Origin: JBAOHV01 sp963714875
GTDB taxonomy: Bacteria > Actinomycetota > Acidimicrobiia > Acidimicrobiales > Microtrichaceae
Length of the DNA: 64,000 nt
Reading direction: 5' to 3'
Assembly: GCA_963714875.1 (NCBI GenBank)
Contig: CAVQQI010000010.1
Location: 186,001-250,000 of the forward strand
In this document: positions 51,712 to 61,025 of the stretch, piece after piece
How positions within the stretch are numbered: position 1 is the first letter of the stretch
How the letters are laid out: each line of letters begins with the position of its first letter
Position numbers and translations under genes: made by a program
The notes under the pieces: model-generated
Told to the model about the DNA's origin: nothing
What the model saw: the letters and a program-made list of their open reading frames with translations, nothing else
Database searches by the model: none

Positions 51712-52085
51712 TCCTCGGCCGGCGGTCTCAACGGGGTCAGGCGACCGTCGAGCTCGCGCTCGTGCTGCCGGTCGTGGTGGTGCTGCTGCTCCTGGTGCTG
51801 CAGGCCGGGCTGGCGGTGCGGGACCGGCTGGTCGTGCTGCACGGGGTCCGCGTCGCGGCACGAGCGGTGATCGTCGAACCGACCGGAGCCGCAGCCGGTG
51901 CGGCACTGCGGCGCAGCGGCGTCGGTGCCGGCGGCACGGTCGCCCTCGGAGGGGAGCTGCGCCCCGGCGGCCTGGCCGAGGTCACCGTCACGATGCGGCC
52001 GACGACGGTGCCCATCGTCGGTCGGGTCCTGCGCGGCCGCCCGGTGAGCGAACGCCTCGTCGTGCAGGTCGAAGGCGACCCGTGA
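51708..52085 (+). CDS. TadE-like pseudopilin
   Basis: A GTG start inside the pilin stop. The 125-residue protein has the TadE N-terminus, RGQATVELALVLPVVVVLLL, with the conserved Glu, a single hydrophobic helix, and a short extracytoplasmic domain (LHGVRVAARAVIVEPTGAAAG, RPGGLAEVTVTMRPTTVPIV). It completes an overlapping six-gene tad operon; no TadF/TadG partner, prepilin peptidase or secretin is present before the convergent helicase gene. Confidence 0.83.
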   Translation: MILGRRSQRGQATVELALVLPVVVVLLLLVLQAGLAVRDRLVVLHGVRVAARAVIVEPTGAAAGAALRRSGVGAGGTVALGGELRPGGLAEVTVTMRPTTVPIVGRVLRGRPVSERLVVQVEGDP

Positions 52086-52147
52086 CCGTTGGCCGTTGAC
52101 CGGCCCCGTGGCCGTGCTCCTGACCAGCCAGCCGACCGCCGGGGCGG

Positions 52148-54592
52148 TCAGCCCCGTTGCAGCGTGGCGCGCAACAGGCCGATGGCGGCCCGGCGGTCCA
52201 GGGGCTCGTTGTTGTTGCCGCACTTGGGCGACTGCACACAGCTGGGGCACCCCTCGGCGCAGTCGCATTCCTCGATCACCGACAGGGTGGCGGCCAGGTG
52301 GCGGTCGGCGGCGGCGAAGGCCAGCTCTGCGATGCCGGCCCCACCGGGGTGCGCATCGTGGATGACCACCGTCGCTGCACCCGTCTCGGGCAACCACTCG
52401 GTGGACACGCCGCCCACGTCCCAGCGGTCACAGATGGTGAACAGCGGAAGGATGCCGATGGCTGCATGCTCGGCCGCATGCAACGCACCGGCAAGATCCG
52501 GTGCCGCCACGCGTGCTCGTTCGACCACCTCGTCGTCGAACACGTACCACACGGCCCTGGTCGACAGATGTGTCGGGGGCAGCTCCAGCGGCTCGGTCGT
52601 CACGACCTCGTGCGACGTCACCGCACGCACCCGGTAGCCGACGACCTGGTTGGTCACCTCGACCGATCCCAGCCGCAGGGTGGACCGGCCGACCTGGCGT
52701 TCATCGTCGGCGTCCTGCAGCCGGATGGTCGTCTCGGTGCGGGGCTGGGTGTAGTGCTCACCCGAGGCGGGTTCGACCACCGCACGATGGCGATCCTGAT
52801 CCAGGTCGAGCACCCGCCACGCCCTTCCCTGGTGCAGGTACACCGCGCCCGGGTGCACCACAGAGAAGGCCCGGGCGTCGTCGACCGTGCCGATCGTGCG
52901 CTCGTCGGTGTCGCAGATGCGGTACTCGCCGCGTGATGCGGAGCGCAGCCCGATGGTGGGCGCGGGCGTGCCCCGCCCCGACCATCGCAGCGTGGGCTCG
53001 CCCTTGCGTCGCCGCACCGTGGCGCGGTCCGACACCACGAGCCGGCGGACGCCTTCGTCCAGCTGTTCGGGCCAGAGCTCGCCGTCCGAGCGTCCCAGCG
53101 GTAGCTCGTGCGCGGCGCACCCCAGGTGCGGCACGAACACGTGGGGGTTGTCCAGGTTGATGACCGCTCGCTCCGGTGAGCGACCGAACAGCTCGTCGGG
53201 ATGTCGCATCATCCACTGGTCGAGCTGGTCCTCGCCGGCGACCAGCACCGCCAGACTCGGGTCGCCTCCTCTACCGCCACGTCCCACCTGCTGCCAGAAC
53301 GACGAGATGGTGCCGGGGAAACCGCACAGCACCACCGCGTCCAGTCCACCGATGTCGACGCCGAGCTCGAGCGCGTTGGTGGCGACGACGCCGCGCAGTC
53401 GCCCGCCGAACAGGTCGGCCTCGATCTGGCGTCGCTCCTCGGGCAGGTAGCCCGCCCGGTAGGACCGGACCGCGTCGGCCAGCTCGGGGCGGACGGTGCG
53501 GCGGATGTCCTCGGCGACCAGCTCGGTGCCGCGCCGCGATCGACAGAACACCAGCGTGCGCAGTCCTGCGTCGATGAGCGTCGAGGCGAGCAGACCGGCC
53601 TCGGCGTGCACCGACCATCTGTCGCTGCGCAGTGCGTCGCGTTCGGTCGGGTCGGGCTGGCCGCGATCGCTGCTGGCCCGGCAGGTGGCGTCGGCCGCTG
53701 CACCCGGGTGCCACAGCGCCACGGTGCGGGGACCTGCAGGTGCACCGTCGCCGTCGACCGGCACCACCGGGAGCCCGCACAGCTCGCTCGCGAGCACCTC
53801 GGGCGAGCCGATGGTGGCAGAGGTGAACACGAAGGTCGGCTCCGCGCCGCCGTAGTGGGCCACCAGCCGTCGGAGCCGCCGCAGCACCTGGGCGAGATGG
53901 GTGCCGAACACGCCGCGAAGGGTGTGCAGCTCATCGATCACGACGAAGCGCAACGTGTGCAGGAAGCGCGCCCAGCGGCGGTGGTTGGGCAGGATGCCGT
54001 GGTGGAGCATCTCGGGGTTGGTGAGCAGCACGTCGGCGTGCTCACGCACCCAGGTGCGTTCCTCGGGTGTGCAGTCGCCGTCATAGGTGGCGGGGATCAT
54101 GCCAGGGAGGTCCCAGGCTCCGAAGGACAGCAGCTGGTCCTGAGCGAGCGCCTTGGTGGGATAGATCAGCAGCGAGGTGCCTCCGTCGAGCGCTGCCTCG
54201 GCGATGGGCACCTGATAGGCGAGCGACTTCCCCGAGGCGGTGCCGGTTGCCAGGGTGAACGACGTGCCCGCTCTGGCCATGTCGATCGCCGCGGCCTGAT
54301 GACGCCACAACCGTTGGTGGGGAAGGCGCTGCTGGATCTCGTCGGGCAGCGGACGGGCGAGCCTGCCGGTGCGTGCCGGCCGCGCCGGCAGCTCACGCCG
54401 ATGGACCAGACGCGGGTCCTCGGCCCACCCGGCCAGCACCTCACCGATGAGTGCACCCGGATCGTGCGCGGTGCTGGTGGGCGCTGTCCTGGTGGGCGCT
54501 GTCCTGGTGGGCGCGGTGGCGTCCATCTCGGCCGCGTCGCGCTCGACGGCATCGGCCCAGCTGGGGTCCGGTGCGTGGGCCAGGTCGGTCAT
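52148..54592 (-). CDS. DEAD/DEAH-box helicase with DUF1998 domain (MrfA-like)
   Basis: An 814-residue superfamily 2 helicase. Walker A TLATGTASGKSLAYQVPIAE, DELH box FVVIDELHTLRGVFG, motif III FTSATIGSPE, motif IV-VI (LVFCRSRRGTELVAEDI, VATNALELGVDIGGLDAVV, QQVGRGGRGGDPSLAV). The C-terminal DUF1998 region has a four-Cys cluster, CDCAEGCPSCVQSPKCG. Relatives (MrfA, yeast Hrq1) act in mitomycin or crosslink repair. The N-terminus has a 15-nt in-frame repeat (APTRTAPTRTAPTSTA). A TAGCGT box lies 9 nt upstream. It is convergent with the tad operon. Confidence 0.92.
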   Translation of the reverse strand: MTDLAHAPDPSWADAVERDAAEMDATAPTRTAPTRTAPTSTAHDPGALIGEVLAGWAEDPRLVHRRELPARPARTGRLARPLPDEIQQRLPHQRLWRHQAAAIDMARAGTSFTLATGTASGKSLAYQVPIAEAALDGGTSLLIYPTKALAQDQLLSFGAWDLPGMIPATYDGDCTPEERTWVREHADVLLTNPEMLHHGILPNHRRWARFLHTLRFVVIDELHTLRGVFGTHLAQVLRRLRRLVAHYGGAEPTFVFTSATIGSPEVLASELCGLPVVPVDGDGAPAGPRTVALWHPGAAADATCRASSDRGQPDPTERDALRSDRWSVHAEAGLLASTLIDAGLRTLVFCRSRRGTELVAEDIRRTVRPELADAVRSYRAGYLPEERRQIEADLFGGRLRGVVATNALELGVDIGGLDAVVLCGFPGTISSFWQQVGRGGRGGDPSLAVLVAGEDQLDQWMMRHPDELFGRSPERAVINLDNPHVFVPHLGCAAHELPLGRSDGELWPEQLDEGVRRLVVSDRATVRRRKGEPTLRWSGRGTPAPTIGLRSASRGEYRICDTDERTIGTVDDARAFSVVHPGAVYLHQGRAWRVLDLDQDRHRAVVEPASGEHYTQPRTETTIRLQDADDERQVGRSTLRLGSVEVTNQVVGYRVRAVTSHEVVTTEPLELPPTHLSTRAVWYVFDDEVVERARVAAPDLAGALHAAEHAAIGILPLFTICDRWDVGGVSTEWLPETGAATVVIHDAHPGGAGIAELAFAAADRHLAATLSVIEECDCAEGCPSCVQSPKCGNNNEPLDRRAAIGLLRATLQRG

Positions 54593-54643
54593 GTCGGTGC
54601 AACGCTACGGGACCACTGGGACAGGCTCCCCGCGGCCGGGCCT

Positions 54644-54649
54644 ACGCTG
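54644..54649 (+). promoter_or_regulatory. -10 box of the STAS gene (leaderless)
   Basis: TACGCT ends 7 nt before ATG 54657 but only 1 nt before the alternative ATG 54651, which argues for 54657 as the start. Confidence 0.5.
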
Positions 54650-54656
54650 CATGCCG

Positions 54657-54986
54657 ATGCTGTTCGATGTGCGCACCGTCACACGCGACGGCCGTGACCA
54701 GGTGGTGGTGATCGGCGATGTCGACCTGGCCACGATCCCCTCGCTACGTGCGCAGCTGGACCGGACCGACGGGCGCCAGGTGGTGCTCGACCTGACCGGG
54801 GTGGACCTGTTCGACCCGTTGGCGTTCGGCGTGGTGATCGCCGCGTCGCTCCGGGCGACCCGCCGCGGCGCGCAGTTCGCCGTGGTCTGCCCGGCCGGGC
54901 GGCCCCGGGAGCTGTTCGCCGAGAGCGGGGTCGACCGGATCCTCACGGTGGTCGACGACGTCGCCGCACTCGACCCCCCACCCTGA
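54657..54986 (+). CDS. STAS domain protein, anti-sigma factor antagonist-like
   Basis: A 109-residue single-domain STAS protein: VVVIGDVDLATIPSLRAQLDR, QVVLDLTGVDLFDPLAFGVV, FAVVCPAGRPRELFAESGVDRIL. In SpoIIAA/RsbV the loop after the third strand is D[ST]SGL with a phosphorylated Ser. Here it is VDLFDPLAFG, with no Ser or Thr, so switching by phosphorylation is unlikely. Start choice follows the -10 box. It may be a constitutive partner of an anti-sigma factor elsewhere. Confidence 0.82.
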   Translation: MLFDVRTVTRDGRDQVVVIGDVDLATIPSLRAQLDRTDGRQVVLDLTGVDLFDPLAFGVVIAASLRATRRGAQFAVVCPAGRPRELFAESGVDRILTVVDDVAALDPPP

Positions 54987-55022
54987 GCGCACCCACCTCT
55001 GCGAACCCACGGCACCGACGCC

Positions 55023-55070
55023 AACTGTGCTGCAGAACGCGCCGAGATCGGCGCGTTCTGCAGCACAGTT
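55023..55070. repeat. 48-bp palindromic repeat, copy E (near-perfect)
   Basis: The most symmetric copy: arms of 22-23 bp (AACTGTGCTGCAGAACGCG onward) match their reverse complement except at a few central bases. It lies between the convergent STAS and acyl-CoA dehydrogenase genes, where it could terminate both transcripts. Confidence 0.9.
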
Positions 55071-55134
55071 GGGGGGCTCCGGGCTTCGCGGGCTTCGCGG
55101 GTCCGGCCATGGGGATCGGGGGCGGCGCTGGGGG

Positions 55135-56349
55135 TCAGTCCTTGTAGCGGGCCAGCTCGGTGCGGGCGATCTGTCGACGGTGGACCTCGTCGGGGCCGTC
55201 GGCGAAGCGCAGGGTGCGCAGCCCCGCCCACATGCGCGCCAGCGGGAAGTCGTCGGACACGCCCCCGCCGCCGTGGGCCTGGATCGCCCGGTCGACCACC
55301 GCCAGCGCGACGTTCGGCGCCACGACCTTGATCGCCGAGATCTCGATCGCCGCGCCCTTCGCTCCGACGGTGTCCATCAGGTGCGCTGCCTTGAGCGTCA
55401 GCAGCCGGGCCTGTTCGATCTCCATCCGGGAGTCCGCGATCCACTCGCGGACGACGCCCTGGTTGGCGATCGGTCCGCCGAACGCGACCCGCTGGGTGAC
55501 CCGGCGGCACATCAGCTCGAGCGCCCGCTCGGCCACGCCGATGCAGCGCATGCAGTGGTGGATCCGGCCGGGGCCGAGGCGGGCCTGGGCGATGGCGAAG
55601 CCGGAGCCCTCTTCGCCGATCAGGTTGGTGACGGGCACGCGCACGTCGGTGAAGTCCATCTCGGCGTGGCCCTCGCGGTCCTGGTAGCCGAACACCGGCA
55701 GGTCACGGACCTTGGTGACCCCGGGGGTGTCGACCGGCACCAGGATCATCGACTGCTGCAGGTGCCGTGACGCCGACGGGTCGGTCTTGCCCATCACGAT
55801 CATGATCTTGCAGCGGTCCGACGCGGCGCCCGAGGTCCACCACTTGCGGCCGTTCAGGACGTACTCGTCGCCGTCGCGTTCGATCGAGAGCTCGATGTTG
55901 GTCGCGTCCGAGGACGCGACGTCGGGCTCGGTCATGGCGAACGCCGAGCGGATCTCGCCCTCGAGCAGCGGCACGAGCCACTGCTCCTGTTGTGCGGGGG
56001 TGCCGAACAGCGTCAGCACCTCCATGTTGCCGGTGTCGGGCGCCGCGCAGTTCATCGCCTCGGGCGCCAGGTGCATCGATCGCCCGGAGATCTCCGCCAG
56101 GTGGGCGTAGTCCAGGTTGCTGACCGGGTCCGGCGTCCACTCGGTGCGATGCGGCATGAAGAGGTTCCACAGCCCCCGGCTGCGGGCCTCGGCCTTGAGG
56201 TCCTCGACGATCTGCGGGTGGGCGTGCGGGTCGCCGAGCGCCGCCATCTGCTCCTCGTAGATCGCCTCGGCAGGGGTGATCGAGGTCGACATGAACTCCA
56301 GGAGGTTCGCCTGGAGCTCGAGTCCGCGCTGGCTGGGTTCGAAGCTCAT
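55135..56349 (-). CDS. Acyl-CoA dehydrogenase
   Basis: A flavoenzyme oxidising acyl-CoA to enoyl-CoA. The N-terminal helical domain (LWNLFMPHRTEW, YAHLAEISGRSMHLAPEAMN), the FAD-binding FAMTEPDVASSDATNIE and KWWTSGAASDRCKI, and the C-terminal domain (GRIHHCMRCIGVAERALELM, QAHGGGGVSDDFPLARMWAGLRTLRFADGPDE) are complete. The closest style is the FadE/ACAD10-11-like group. ATG 56349 (MSFEPSQRG) starts the conserved part; an in-frame ATG at 56439 would add 30 Pro/Ala-rich residues. Divergent from topA. Confidence 0.9.
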   Translation of the reverse strand: MSFEPSQRGLELQANLLEFMSTSITPAEAIYEEQMAALGDPHAHPQIVEDLKAEARSRGLWNLFMPHRTEWTPDPVSNLDYAHLAEISGRSMHLAPEAMNCAAPDTGNMEVLTLFGTPAQQEQWLVPLLEGEIRSAFAMTEPDVASSDATNIELSIERDGDEYVLNGRKWWTSGAASDRCKIMIVMGKTDPSASRHLQQSMILVPVDTPGVTKVRDLPVFGYQDREGHAEMDFTDVRVPVTNLIGEEGSGFAIAQARLGPGRIHHCMRCIGVAERALELMCRRVTQRVAFGGPIANQGVVREWIADSRMEIEQARLLTLKAAHLMDTVGAKGAAIEISAIKVVAPNVALAVVDRAIQAHGGGGVSDDFPLARMWAGLRTLRFADGPDEVHRRQIARTELARYKD

Positions 56350-56432
56350 GGGCCCGAACCTACCGCCCTCCTGCGGGGCCCGGACGGGTGCCCCGGCCGG
56401 TGCCCGGGCCGTCGGTCCGAACATCGGGATGT

Positions 56433-56461
56433 TTGACATACACCGGGGTGACTCGTTAGCT
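56433..56461 (+). promoter_or_regulatory. Leaderless promoter of topA
   Basis: -35 TTGACA (56433-56438), exactly 17 nt, -10 TTAGCT (56456-56461), then 7 nt to GTG 56469. It is the best match to a housekeeping sigma promoter in the window and fixes the start codon. Confidence 0.7.
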
Positions 56462-56468
56462 GTCCCCC

Positions 56469-59258
56469 GTGGGAAGCCCCTTGGTCATCGTCGAATCACC
56501 TGCCAAAGCACGCACCATCGCGCGCTACCTCGGCGACGAGTACCAGGTCGAGTCGTCGATCGGGCACATCCGGGATCTGCCGCGCAACGCAGCAGACGTC
56601 CCCAAGGAGTACAAGGGAGAGAAGTGGGCGCGCCTCGGGGTCGACACCGAGAACCACTTCAAGCCGCTCTACATCGTCAGCCCCGAGAAGAAGGACCAGG
56701 TCCGCCACCTCAAGGCCCTGTTGAAGGACGCCGACGAGCTCTACCTCGCGACGGATGAGGATCGCGAGGGCGAGGCCATCGCGTGGCACCTGCTCGAGGT
56801 GCTGAACCCGAAGGTCCCGGTTCGCCGCATGGTGTTCCACGAGATCACCCCCGAGGCGATCCGCCATGCGATCGACAACCCCCGCGAGCTCGATCGGCGG
56901 CTGGTCGATGCCCAGGAGAGCCGGCGGATCCTCGACCGTCTCTACGGCTACGAGGTCAGCCCGGTCCTGTGGAAGAAGGTCATGCCGCGGCTGTCGGCCG
57001 GGCGCGTGCAGTCCGTCGCCACCCGTGTCGTGGTCCAGCGCGAGCGTGAGCGCATGGCGTTCCGTGCCGGGAGTTGGTGGGACCTGCAGGCCACGCTGCG
57101 CCATGCAGCGTCGGACCAGGACCAGACCACGTTCACCGCGACGCTGATCGAGCTGGCTGGTCAGCGCCTGGCCACCGGCAAGGACTTCGGCTCCGATGGT
57201 CGCCTGACCGCTCGTGCCGACGGCACCCAGGTCATGTTGTTGGACGAGGCCTCGGCGAGTGTCGGTGCGCGACGCGCTGGTCGCCCGACCGGTCACGGTC
57301 CGCTCGGTCGAGCCGAAGCCCTACACCCGCAGGCCGGCGCCGCCGTTCATGACCTCGACGCTGCAGCAGGAGGCCGGCCGCAAGCTGCGGATGTCGTCAG
57401 CGCAGGCGATGTCGACCGCCCAGCGGCTGTACGAGAACGGCTTCATCACCTACATGCGGACCGACTCGGTCACGCTGTCGGACACCGCGGTCAACGCGGC
57501 ACGCAGCCAGATCCAGGAGAAGTACGGCGCGGCCTACCTGCCCGATGCGCCACGCCGCTACCAGTCGAAGGTCAAGAACGCCCAGGAGGCCCACGAGGCG
57601 ATCCGCCCGGCGGGTGACAGCTTCCGCACCCCCGACGAGGTCGCCGGACAGCTCAACGCGTCCGAGCTCCGACTGTACGAGCTGATCTGGCAGCGCACGG
57701 TCGCGTCGCAGATGAGCGACGCCCGGGGCGAGTCGGTGCAGGTCCGCCTGGCCGCGACGACCGTCGGACGACCGTGAGGCCGTGTTCGCCGCGAGCGGCC
57801 GCACGATCGTGTTCCCCGGGTTCCTGCGTGCCTACGTCGAGGGCTCCGACGACCCCGACGCAGCGCTCGACGACCAGGAGCGTGTCCTGCCCGTCATGGC
57901 CGACCGGTGACCGGATGGACACGCAGTCGCTCGAGGCGGCGGGGCACGAGACCCAGCCGCCGGCCCGCTTCACCGAGGCCTCGCTGGTCAAGCGGCTCGA
58001 GGAGCTGGGCGTGGGTCGGCCGTCGACGTACGCCTCGATCATCTCGACGATCCAGGACCGCGGGTACGTGTGGAAGAAGGCCTCGGCGCTGGTGCCGAGC
58101 TTCACCGCGTTCGCGGTGGTCACCCTGCTCGAACAGCACTTCCCCGACCTGGTCGACTACGCGTTCACCGCCCGCATGGAGACCGAGCTCGACGACATCG
58201 CCTCGGGTTCGGCCGACATGGAGCCGTGGCTCGCCAAGTTCTACTTCGGCGTCGCGGATGCCAACGGCGAGGTGTCCGGGCTGGGTCTCAAGCGGCTCGT
58301 CGAGGGCAACCTGGGCGAGATCGACGCCCGCGAGGTCAACTCCATCCCGCTCGGCACCCAGGCGGGCGATGATCGCGAGATCGTCGCACGGGTCGGGCGC
58401 TACGGCCCCTACCTCGAGCGTGGCGACGGCGACGACCGGCAGCGGGCGAGCGTCCCCGACGACATCCCGCCCGACGAGCTGACCGTCGAACGCGCGGTGG
58501 AGCTGCTCGAGGCACCCTCGGGGGACCGGGTCCTCGGCGTCCACCCCGACTCCGGCATGGAGGTGCAGCTCAAGGCGGGTCGGTTCGGCCCCTACGTGCA
58601 GGAGGGCGTGCACGACGACGAGACCGGCTTCAAGCCGCCGACGGCCAGCTTGTTCAAGGACATGGATCCGGCGACGGTGACCCTCGAGCAGGTCCTGCCG
58701 CTGCTGGCGCTGCCCCGAGAGGTCGGCCCGGACCCCGCCGACGGCGAGATGATCCTGGCGCTCAACGGCAAGTTCGGGCCCTACCTGAAGAAGGGCACCG
58801 ACAGCCGGTCGCTCGAGACCGAGGACCAGATCCTCACCATCGACCTGGACGGCGCGCTGAAGATCTTCGCCGAGCCCAAGCGGCGGCGCGGCCAGGGAGT
58901 GGCGAAGCCACCGCTGCGGGAGATGGGTCCGGATCCCGACACCGAGAAACCGATCGTGGTCAAGGACGGCCGCTTCGGGCCCTACGTCACCGACGGCGAG
59001 ACCAACGCCAGCCTGCGCAAGGGTGACGACGTCGAGGAGCTCACCATGGAGCGGGCCCTCGAGCTGCTCGCCGACCGGCGGGCGAGGGGCCCTGCCAAGA
59101 AGAAGAAGGCGCCCGCCAAGAAGAAGGCCGCGGCGAAGAAGAAGAAGGCGCCCGCCAAGAAGAAGGCCGCTGCCAAGAAGAAGGCACCGGCCAAGAAGAA
59201 GGCTGCTGCGACGACGACAGCGCCGGCCATGGAGAAGGCACCCACCGAGCCGTCATGA
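56469..59258 (+). CDS. topA: DNA topoisomerase I, three frameshifts
   Basis: Relaxes negative supercoils. The Toprim domain is at the N-terminus (VIVESPAKARTIARYLG, YLATDEDREGEAIAWHL), then PRLSAGRVQSVATRVVV and the catalytic Tyr region (GFITYMRTDSVTLSDTAV). In place of zinc fingers there are several topo-C repeats (GRFGPYVQEG, GKFGPYLKKG, GRFGPYVTDG). The C-terminus is a Lys/Ala/Pro repeat tail of about 40 residues, common in actinobacteria. Three +1 shifts, near 57257, at 57766-57767 (GG for G) and at 57904-57905 (CC for C), break it. The gene should be essential, so sequence error is likely. Confidence 0.92.
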
Positions 59259-59878
59259 CACGTGGCCGCTTCATCGTGTTCGAAGGTGGCGAGGGCAGCG
59301 GCAAGTCGACCCAGGCGGCGATGCTGGCGACGCACCTGGGAGCTGCCCTCACGCACGAACCTGGTGGCACCGAGCTGGGGGCCCGTCTGCGCGAGGTGTT
59401 GTTGGCCCCGGTCGAGGCTCCCGAGCGGGCCCCGCTCGATGATCGGGCCGAGGCGCTGCTGATGGCGGCGGACCGGGCACAACACGTCGCCGAGATCATC
59501 GAACCGGCGCTCGTGGCGGGCCGCGATGTGGTCTGTGACCGCTACATCGGTTCGACCATCGCCTATCAGGGCTACGGGCGCCGACTCGACATCGACATCG
59601 TGCGGGCGGTGTCGGGTTGGGCGGCGGGCGGTCTCTGGCCGGATCTCGTCGTGCTGCTCGTGGTGCCCGACGATGTCGCCGCGTCACGCCTCGGCGGTGC
59701 CTCGGACCGCATCGAGGCCGCCGGTGATGACTTCCACGGACGCGTTGCCCGGGGGTTCGCGGAACAGGCCGAGGATGAACCCGACACCTGGGTCGTGGTC
59801 GACGGCAGCGGCAGCGTCGACGACGTCCACGAGCGGGTGCTGGACGCGGTCGAGGACGTGCTGGGGACACCGGTGTGA
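59255..59878 (+). CDS. tmk: Thymidylate kinase
   Basis: Phosphorylates dTMP to dTDP. P-loop FIVFEGGEGSGKSTQA, substrate motif THEPGGTELGARLREVL, DRYIGSTIAYQGYGR and LWPDLVVLLVVPDDVA. The lid region is short. At 207 residues it is normal. The ATG overlaps the topA stop (ATGA) and its stop overlaps the holB start, so topA-tmk-holB are one coupled operon, a common actinobacterial order. Confidence 0.94.
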   Translation: MTRGRFIVFEGGEGSGKSTQAAMLATHLGAALTHEPGGTELGARLREVLLAPVEAPERAPLDDRAEALLMAADRAQHVAEIIEPALVAGRDVVCDRYIGSTIAYQGYGRRLDIDIVRAVSGWAAGGLWPDLVVLLVVPDDVAASRLGGASDRIEAAGDDFHGRVARGFAEQAEDEPDTWVVVDGSGSVDDVHERVLDAVEDVLGTPV

Positions 59879-60948
59879 GCGAGATGGACGGGACCGAGTT
59901 GTGGTCCGAGGTCGTCGGTCAGCCCGACGGGGTGCAACAGCTCCGGGCAGCGGCGGCGTCGCCGGTGCACGCCTACCTCATCATCGGCCCGGAGGGGTCC
60001 GGCAAACGCGCCGCGGCGCGGGCGTTCGCCGCTGACCTGCTGGCCGCGGGACTCAGCGACGACGCAGCCGCGCGCGCCCGACGCCTGGCGTCCGCCGAGG
60101 CGCACCCCGCCATGATGGTGGTGGAGCGCGACGGTGCGTCGATCTCCACAGGGCAGGCCGAGGAGATCGTCCGTCAAGCGTCGCTCGCCCCAGCCGAGGG
60201 GTCGCTGCAGGTCGTGGTGCTGGTGGACTTCCACCTCGTGGGCGCGGCGGCGCCGAAGCTGTTGAAGAGCATCGAGGAGCCACCGCCGACGACGGTGTTC
60301 GTGGTGCTCGCCGAGGAGGTCACCCGGGAGCTGGTCACCATCGCCTCGCGATGTGTGACCGTCGAGTTCGCCGCTGTGTCGGAATCCCTGCTCGCCGACC
60401 GACTGCTGGCCGACGGTGTCGACGCCGAGCTCGCCCGGGTCGCGGCAGCGGGAGCGGGGGGCAGCATGTCGAGGGCCCGGCTGTTGGCGCGCGACCCCGA
60501 AGCGGCGGCGCGTCGGGCTGCTTGGTACGACGCACCGTCGCGTCTGGACGGCACCGGCGCGACGGCGTGCGTGGTCGCCGATGAGTTGATGGCGTCGATC
60601 GAGGGTGTGCTGGCTCCGCTGGGCGCGCTGCAGGCCGAGGAGCTGACGCGCTTCACCGACGGCTTCGAACGGGCGGGGATCGAACCACGCAAGGGTGACC
60701 TGAAGCGGCTCGAGGACCGCCACAAGCGCGAGCAGCGACGGGTGCGTGTCGACGAGCTCCGGTCCGGGCTGGCGACGTTGCTCGGCAGCTACCGGGACCG
60801 GCTGGCGGACGGCGGGTCGCACGGGGACTTCCTGGTGGCCGCCGACGCGGTGCAGGCGTTGTGCGACGGGCTCGCGTTCAACCCGAACGAGGCGCTGCAG
60901 CTGCGTTCGGTGCTGGTGCAGCTGCCGTCGGTCCGATCCGCTCGCTGA
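59875..60948 (+). CDS. holB: DNA polymerase III delta-prime subunit
   Basis: A clamp-loader AAA+ subunit, starting GTG within the tmk stop. VVGQPDGVQQLRAAAASPVHAYLIIGPEGSGKRAAARAF shows the P-loop-like motif, then VVLVDFHLVGAAAPKLLKSIEEPPPTTVFVV with the sensor-like ITIASRC equivalent (LVTIASRCVTVEF). The family Cys4 zinc module normally near residue 50-80 is missing (no Cys there). The 357-residue length fits. The C-terminal domain is helical. Confidence 0.88.
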   Translation: MSEMDGTELWSEVVGQPDGVQQLRAAAASPVHAYLIIGPEGSGKRAAARAFAADLLAAGLSDDAAARARRLASAEAHPAMMVVERDGASISTGQAEEIVRQASLAPAEGSLQVVVLVDFHLVGAAAPKLLKSIEEPPPTTVFVVLAEEVTRELVTIASRCVTVEFAAVSESLLADRLLADGVDAELARVAAAGAGGSMSRARLLARDPEAAARRAAWYDAPSRLDGTGATACVVADELMASIEGVLAPLGALQAEELTRFTDGFERAGIEPRKGDLKRLEDRHKREQRRVRVDELRSGLATLLGSYRDRLADGGSHGDFLVAADAVQALCDGLAFNPNEALQLRSVLVQLPSVRSAR

Positions 60949-61025
60949 CATCCTCACTCCCATGGCCATGACCCGGCCACATGTGGTTCACTGGAACCTT
61001 CGGCGGGAAGAGTAGGAACGACCAC

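Noticed and set aside
54470..54530. Intergenic minisatellite (three 15-nt units)
   Set aside because: It falls in the N-terminal coding region of the helicase and keeps the frame (APTRT repeats).
57240..57910. Programmed +1 frameshifting in topA
   Set aside because: Three shifts in one essential gene, with the same homopolymer pattern in unrelated genes, are better explained by sequence error; no slippery site with a stimulatory structure is evident.
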